Positions 22,040 through 25,081 of a stretch of 25,081 bases of DNA are shown here, piece after piece. A program made the position numbers and the translations under genes. Location: assembly GCA_002347605.1 (NCBI GenBank), contig DDXN01000009.1:39371-64451 (forward strand), given 5' to 3'. How positions within the stretch are numbered: position 1 is the first letter of the stretch; each line of letters opens with the position of its first letter. The stretch comes from Candidatus Dojkabacteria bacterium UBA2259. Its GTDB lineage: Bacteria; Patescibacteriota; Dojkabacteria; SC72. Under the pieces are notes generated by a model. It was not told the origin of the DNA and did not search any database. It saw only the letters and a list, made by a program, of their open reading frames with translations.

Positions 22040-22990
22040 ATGAAATATCTCATATTAGACAAAAAACAGAGAATAAATAGCAAAAAGGGAAAGATTGTAA
22101 GTGCTAATCTCCGTTTGATTGAAGAATTGAACAAAAAAAATCTACCCTACTCTCTAGCATACTTTGATGAACTTGAATTTGAGTTCATAAATGGTGAAAC
22201 ATTGATAAAAGCCAAAGGAGAGGATATTCGAAAATACAGTCATATCATATTCAGAGGACATGATTTACATAATGAAATGCAGTATCAATTTAAAAGATAC
22301 ATCGTTGAATATATTGATCAATATAATAGAAACAATCCAGATAACATAATACAAGTTCAAAATAGTAAAAGTATCAAAAAACTACCATATTACAACAAAA
22401 TCGTATTAGCTTTGTTCTGTTCCCAAAATAATATTCCCTACTTTAACACATACTTTAAAACAGATGGTAACTATCTCACACAAAGAGATGTACTCAATTC
22501 ATATCCATTAATCATTAAAGATTACTCTGGAGCAAATAGAATTCAAAATATAAAGGGGAAAGATTTAATAAAAAAGAATGTATTTAAGATTGATAACGAA
22601 CAGGAGTATCAACAGAGCTATCTTAAGGATTTAGATCTATCAAAAATGTTCATTCAAGAATTCTCGGATAGTGCTATAGACATGAGAATCTTTGTTAAAA
22701 AGGGAGAAGTAATTGGAGGATGGAAGAGACATCGAGGTCAAAGTTTCATGACAGTGAGTAAGGGAATATACAGTATGTACAACAATCCCGAGGACAGGAT
22801 AAAAAATCTAGCACAGCTTGTTTCACGCTCTCTCGAAGCAGATTTTATTGCTGTAGACATTATGGAAATGAATGGCAAACCATTACTACAGGAAATAAGC
22901 CTACATCCTGGATTCAAAGCTTATGAAAACAAGATAGAAGGGAAACCAGTTAATATCGCAGAAGCAATAATTACATCCTTTAGTAATTAG
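22040..22990 (+). CDS. RimK/GshB-like ATP-grasp ligase
   Basis: A 316-aa protein with an N-terminal pre-ATP-grasp region (KYLILDKKQRINSKKGKIV; HIIFRGHD) and an ATP-grasp core: YPLIIKDYSGANRIQNIKG (155-173), MFIQEF (203-208), AIDMRIFVKKGEVIGGWKR (212-230), and DFIAVDIMEMNGKPLLQEIS (268-287). The family's metal-binding E-x-N reads E-I-S here (E285, S287), so the usual asparagine is serine; activity may be altered. Its ATG is 4 nt after the previous stop, so it is the last gene of the operon. Its stop overlaps the convergent metallopeptidase stop by 2 nt, leaving no room for a separate terminator. The substrate is unknown. Confidence 0.8.
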   Translation: MKYLILDKKQRINSKKGKIVSANLRLIEELNKKNLPYSLAYFDELEFEFINGETLIKAKGEDIRKYSHIIFRGHDLHNEMQYQFKRYIVEYIDQYNRNNPDNIIQVQNSKSIKKLPYYNKIVLALFCSQNNIPYFNTYFKTDGNYLTQRDVLNSYPLIIKDYSGANRIQNIKGKDLIKKNVFKIDNEQEYQQSYLKDLDLSKMFIQEFSDSAIDMRIFVKKGEVIGGWKRHRGQSFMTVSKGIYSMYNNPEDRIKNLAQLVSRSLEADFIAVDIMEMNGKPLLQEISLHPGFKAYENKIEGKPVNIAEAIITSFSN

Positions 22991-24150
22991 ATACCTACGC
23001 TTTTAAAAACTTCCCTCCACTCTTCTTTTGAAGGAACTAATTTTGCCTTAGGTATTAAGCCATCATCAACCCATTCACACTGTTTCAAATCAATTTTACC
23101 CGCATACAGTTTCTCATAAAGGGATTTATCTTTTTCTAAAGCCTTTTTTACCTTTCTAAATCCTCTGAAATATACAATATCTTTTGAATATATGCCTGGA
23201 TAACTTGTATCCCCTAGTCCCCTTTTTACCCTATAAGAAATACTAAATGCTGTATTTGAAGGGAATACTCCTAATATATTGTTGTACAACTGTCTAAAAC
23301 TAAGTTTTTCTCCAATATATATTGCCCATGTCATTGCAGCTTTCTTCTTTAACGAACTAAGTGTTAACAAGTCCATATATGATTCATTCCATGTTGCTAA
23401 TCCCTCCTCTATATCAAGATAGCTAGCAAGATTTGCATTACCTAAAGCGCTAAAACCACTCCTTTGACCATTTATAGACCTAAACACATGAGTACCCACT
23501 TCGTGTATCAAACTCTTCTTTAGTTTAAACTTTGACTTCTGGATATTAGGATCAACCAATACCCATTGGCTCTTTACTCCAACCTTCATACTATTCTTAG
23601 AGATATTTTTTGATGGTTGCATCTTCCATTCATTCAGTTTGAAATGTGAGAATACTGTATTAAATATCTCCCCTATTTGATTGTAATTTAGCATGTCTCC
23701 ATCCTTTATGCTTGGATATTTAACAATATTGTAATTACTCACATTCCCCCTTAATACTCTTGCAGCATTTCTAAAGAGAAGATCCGTTGGTTTTCCATAC
23801 TTTCTGTATGATATTTCACTTACTAATTCATTATTCCCCACAGCACTCATTAAATTATGAGAGTCTCTTTTTGATTCAATTAATTGAATGTAAAAATCTG
23901 AAATCCTTGGATCAACATCTGAAATACTTTTTAGAGATGAAAGTCTCCTAAATATCTCTGAATTACTATTTTTGACCCCCCTATACCTAAAATGTGGCTC
24001 ATAGGTATCAGAATCAAAGAATCTCTCCCTCTCTTCTTTCAAATTAATTGGGGTAAATACAAGACCTATTGGAATTGATAAATTAGTAAGCAGAGATGAT
24101 ACCTCATCTATTTTCATAATTGATTTACCTGACCTTGAGAAAATATTCAT
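22987..24150 (-). CDS. DUF1704 (QEGLA / MATCAP-type) metallopeptidase
   Basis: A 387-aa putative zinc carboxypeptidase of the DUF1704 family. Its eukaryotic members trim tyrosine or glutamate from tubulin C-terminal tails. The motif is HEVGTH (216-221) in SLIHEVGTHVFRSINGQ, followed by the downstream IEEGLATWNE (247-256), equivalent to the family's QEGLA motif. Both metal-ligand regions are intact. I chose the ATG at 24150, directly after the stop of the MreB-like gene, over an upstream ATG at 24189 that would overlap it by 38 nt. Coupling to that gene is likely. Bacterial DUF1704 genes are often found near ATP-grasp ligases, as here, though on the opposite strand. Confidence 0.87.
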   Translation of the reverse strand: MNIFSRSGKSIMKIDEVSSLLTNLSIPIGLVFTPINLKEERERFFDSDTYEPHFRYRGVKNSNSEIFRRLSSLKSISDVDPRISDFYIQLIESKRDSHNLMSAVGNNELVSEISYRKYGKPTDLLFRNAARVLRGNVSNYNIVKYPSIKDGDMLNYNQIGEIFNTVFSHFKLNEWKMQPSKNISKNSMKVGVKSQWVLVDPNIQKSKFKLKKSLIHEVGTHVFRSINGQRSGFSALGNANLASYLDIEEGLATWNESYMDLLTLSSLKKKAAMTWAIYIGEKLSFRQLYNNILGVFPSNTAFSISYRVKRGLGDTSYPGIYSKDIVYFRGFRKVKKALEKDKSLYEKLYAGKIDLKQCEWVDDGLIPKAKLVPSKEEWREVFKSVGI

Positions 24151-24151
24151 A

Positions 24152-25081
24152 CTATGTAATTGATTTATTAAAAGTAAACGATCTCTCACCAGTTGCCATT
24201 AATTCTAACGCTATACCGGTACCCTTAGCAACACAATACATTGGTTCATCAGCAACATATGCTGGTACACCTATTGCTTTCGTAAGCAATTTATCTAAAT
24301 TCCTTAACTTAGATGTTCCACCACTCATTGCCATTCCCCTATCCATTATATCCGCAGAAAGCTCTGGAGGTGTTTTTTCTAAAACTCCCTTAATACTATT
24401 TATTATACTTAACAAAGGCCTCTTTACAGCAGCCGCTACATCATTGGAATCAACTGTAATAGCCTTGGGTAACCCAGCTCCAAAGTCTCTTCCCCTTACC
24501 TCCATACTCTTAGGGTTTTTTATATCCATAGCAGAACCAATTCTAATTTTAATATTCTCTGCAGTCTGTTCACCAATTAGAACCCCTTTCTTCTTTTTCA
24601 TATAGTTGATAATTGCCTCATTTATAGCGTCTCCAGCAATCCTTAATGAGTCATACTCCACTATCCCATCAAGAGAAATTACAGCTATCTCTGCAGTACC
24701 ACCACCCAAATTAACAATCATATTCCCAGAAGATGTCTCAATTGGAAGCCCAGCTCCAAGTGCCGCTAAAAGTGGCTCGGGTAACATAATAATCTGTTTT
24801 GCTCCAGCATTTGTAGCAGCCTTAATCACGGCCCTTTGCTCAACAGTGGTAATACCAGCAGGCACACTAATTACTACATCAGGTTTAAAGAACCTAGATT
24901 TACCTAACGCCTTATTCAAAAAATATTTAAGTAATGCCTCAGTAATTCTTGAATCCGCTATAACACCATTTCTTAACGGTCTTTTAGCAACAATATTGTC
25001 AGGTGTCTTACCAATCATCTTTTTTGCCTCAGAACCCACAGCTATTACCTTAAATGTATTTACATCTATTGCAACGACAGT
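24152..25081 (-). CDS. Second MreB-like actin homologue (5' end outside window)
   Basis: A partial gene of 309 codons, open to the right edge; the frame continues in from 25081 (TVVAIDVNTFKVIAVGSEA), so the GTG at 25039 is not the start. MreB features: KKMIGKTPDNIVAKRPLRNG, phosphate-2 MIVNLGGGTAEIAVISLDG, EQTAENIKIRIGSA, and the adenosine region AMSGGTSKLRNLDKLL. It is clearly diverged from the mreB at 10525 and has VNLGGGTAE where canonical MreB has VDIGGGTTG, so a conserved acidic residue in phosphate-2 is Asn. No mreC/mreD follows. The next gene, 1 nt away, is the DUF1704 peptidase. It may be a specialised filament; MreB-like non-shape paralogues are known in other bacteria. Confidence 0.88.
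   Translation of the reverse strand, partial: TVVAIDVNTFKVIAVGSEAKKMIGKTPDNIVAKRPLRNGVIADSRITEALLKYFLNKALGKSRFFKPDVVISVPAGITTVEQRAVIKAATNAGAKQIIMLPEPLLAALGAGLPIETSSGNMIVNLGGGTAEIAVISLDGIVEYDSLRIAGDAINEAIINYMKKKKGVLIGEQTAENIKIRIGSAMDIKNPKSMEVRGRDFGAGLPKAITVDSNDVAAAVKRPLLSIINSIKGVLEKTPPELSADIMDRGMAMSGGTSKLRNLDKLLTKAIGVPAYVADEPMYCVAKGTGIALELMATGERSFTFNKSIT

Noticed and set aside
24151..24189. An upstream start for the DUF1704 gene
   Set aside because: It would overlap the MreB-like gene by 38 nt; the ATG at 24150 sits 1 nt after that gene's stop, a typical coupled arrangement.
1..25081. CRISPR arrays, insertion sequences and phage genes
   Set aside because: I saw no regularly spaced repeats, no transposase or integrase motifs and no phage structural genes on either strand.

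Overview
The window looks like chromosomal DNA from a low-GC bacterium with a compact genome. TGA is used as a stop (the gene ending at 17869, for example), so the standard bacterial code fits. Many starts have no clear Shine-Dalgarno sequence, intergenic gaps are short, and promoters are clean sigma70 type (TTGAxx, 16-18 bp, TAxxxT). A Candidate Phyla Radiation (Patescibacteria) host would fit the low GC, the compact layout, and the modified EF-Ts and S2. This is inference; no 16S gene is present to settle it.

Region 1 (1-2295) is an accessory block. A truncated acyltransferase-like GNAT gene and a ThiF/E1-like adenylating enzyme form a minus-strand operon, divergent from an unrecognised 223-aa gene. 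Region 2 (2299-11871, minus strand) is housekeeping: tsf and rpsB with their own promoter and a folded leader, radC, topA, a shape/elongasome block (mreB-mreC-mreD-PBP2), and rpmB. EF-Ts carries two UBA-like modules instead of one. S2 has a charged linker and a C-terminal helix-hairpin-helix domain resembling the RNA polymerase alpha CTD.

Region 3 (11955-17135, plus strand) starts with a site-2-type M50 protease. Next is a strongly structured, unidentified ncRNA of about 140 nt with its own promoter and terminator, then tRNA-Thr(TGT), tRNA-Tyr(GTA) and tRNA-Thr(GGT). The classic run rpmG - tRNA-Trp - secE - nusG - rplK - rplA follows, then rplJ - rplL. The usual rplA-rplJ continuity is broken by a terminator, a separately promoted cysteine-motif orphan gene bracketed by complementary sequences, a large hairpin, and a new promoter for rplJL.

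Region 4 (17204-25081) is the most unusual part. A five-gene plus-strand operon encodes a 7TM protein of the transglutaminase-associated family, an alpha-L-glutamate-ligase-like ATP-grasp fused to a retropepsin-like protease, two cyanophycin-synthetase-like ATP-grasp proteins (one with a degenerate Mur-ligase remnant), and a RimK/GshB-like ATP-grasp protein. Converging on it are a DUF1704 (QEGLA/MATCAP-type) metallopeptidase and, directly upstream of that, a second MreB paralogue. Four amino-acid ligases with two peptidases and a membrane protein suggest a dedicated system that adds amino acids or peptides to a target and trims them off again. The target may be a protein tail, a peptide, or an envelope component. 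The MreB neighbour raises a speculative parallel with tubulin-tail tyrosination/detyrosination.
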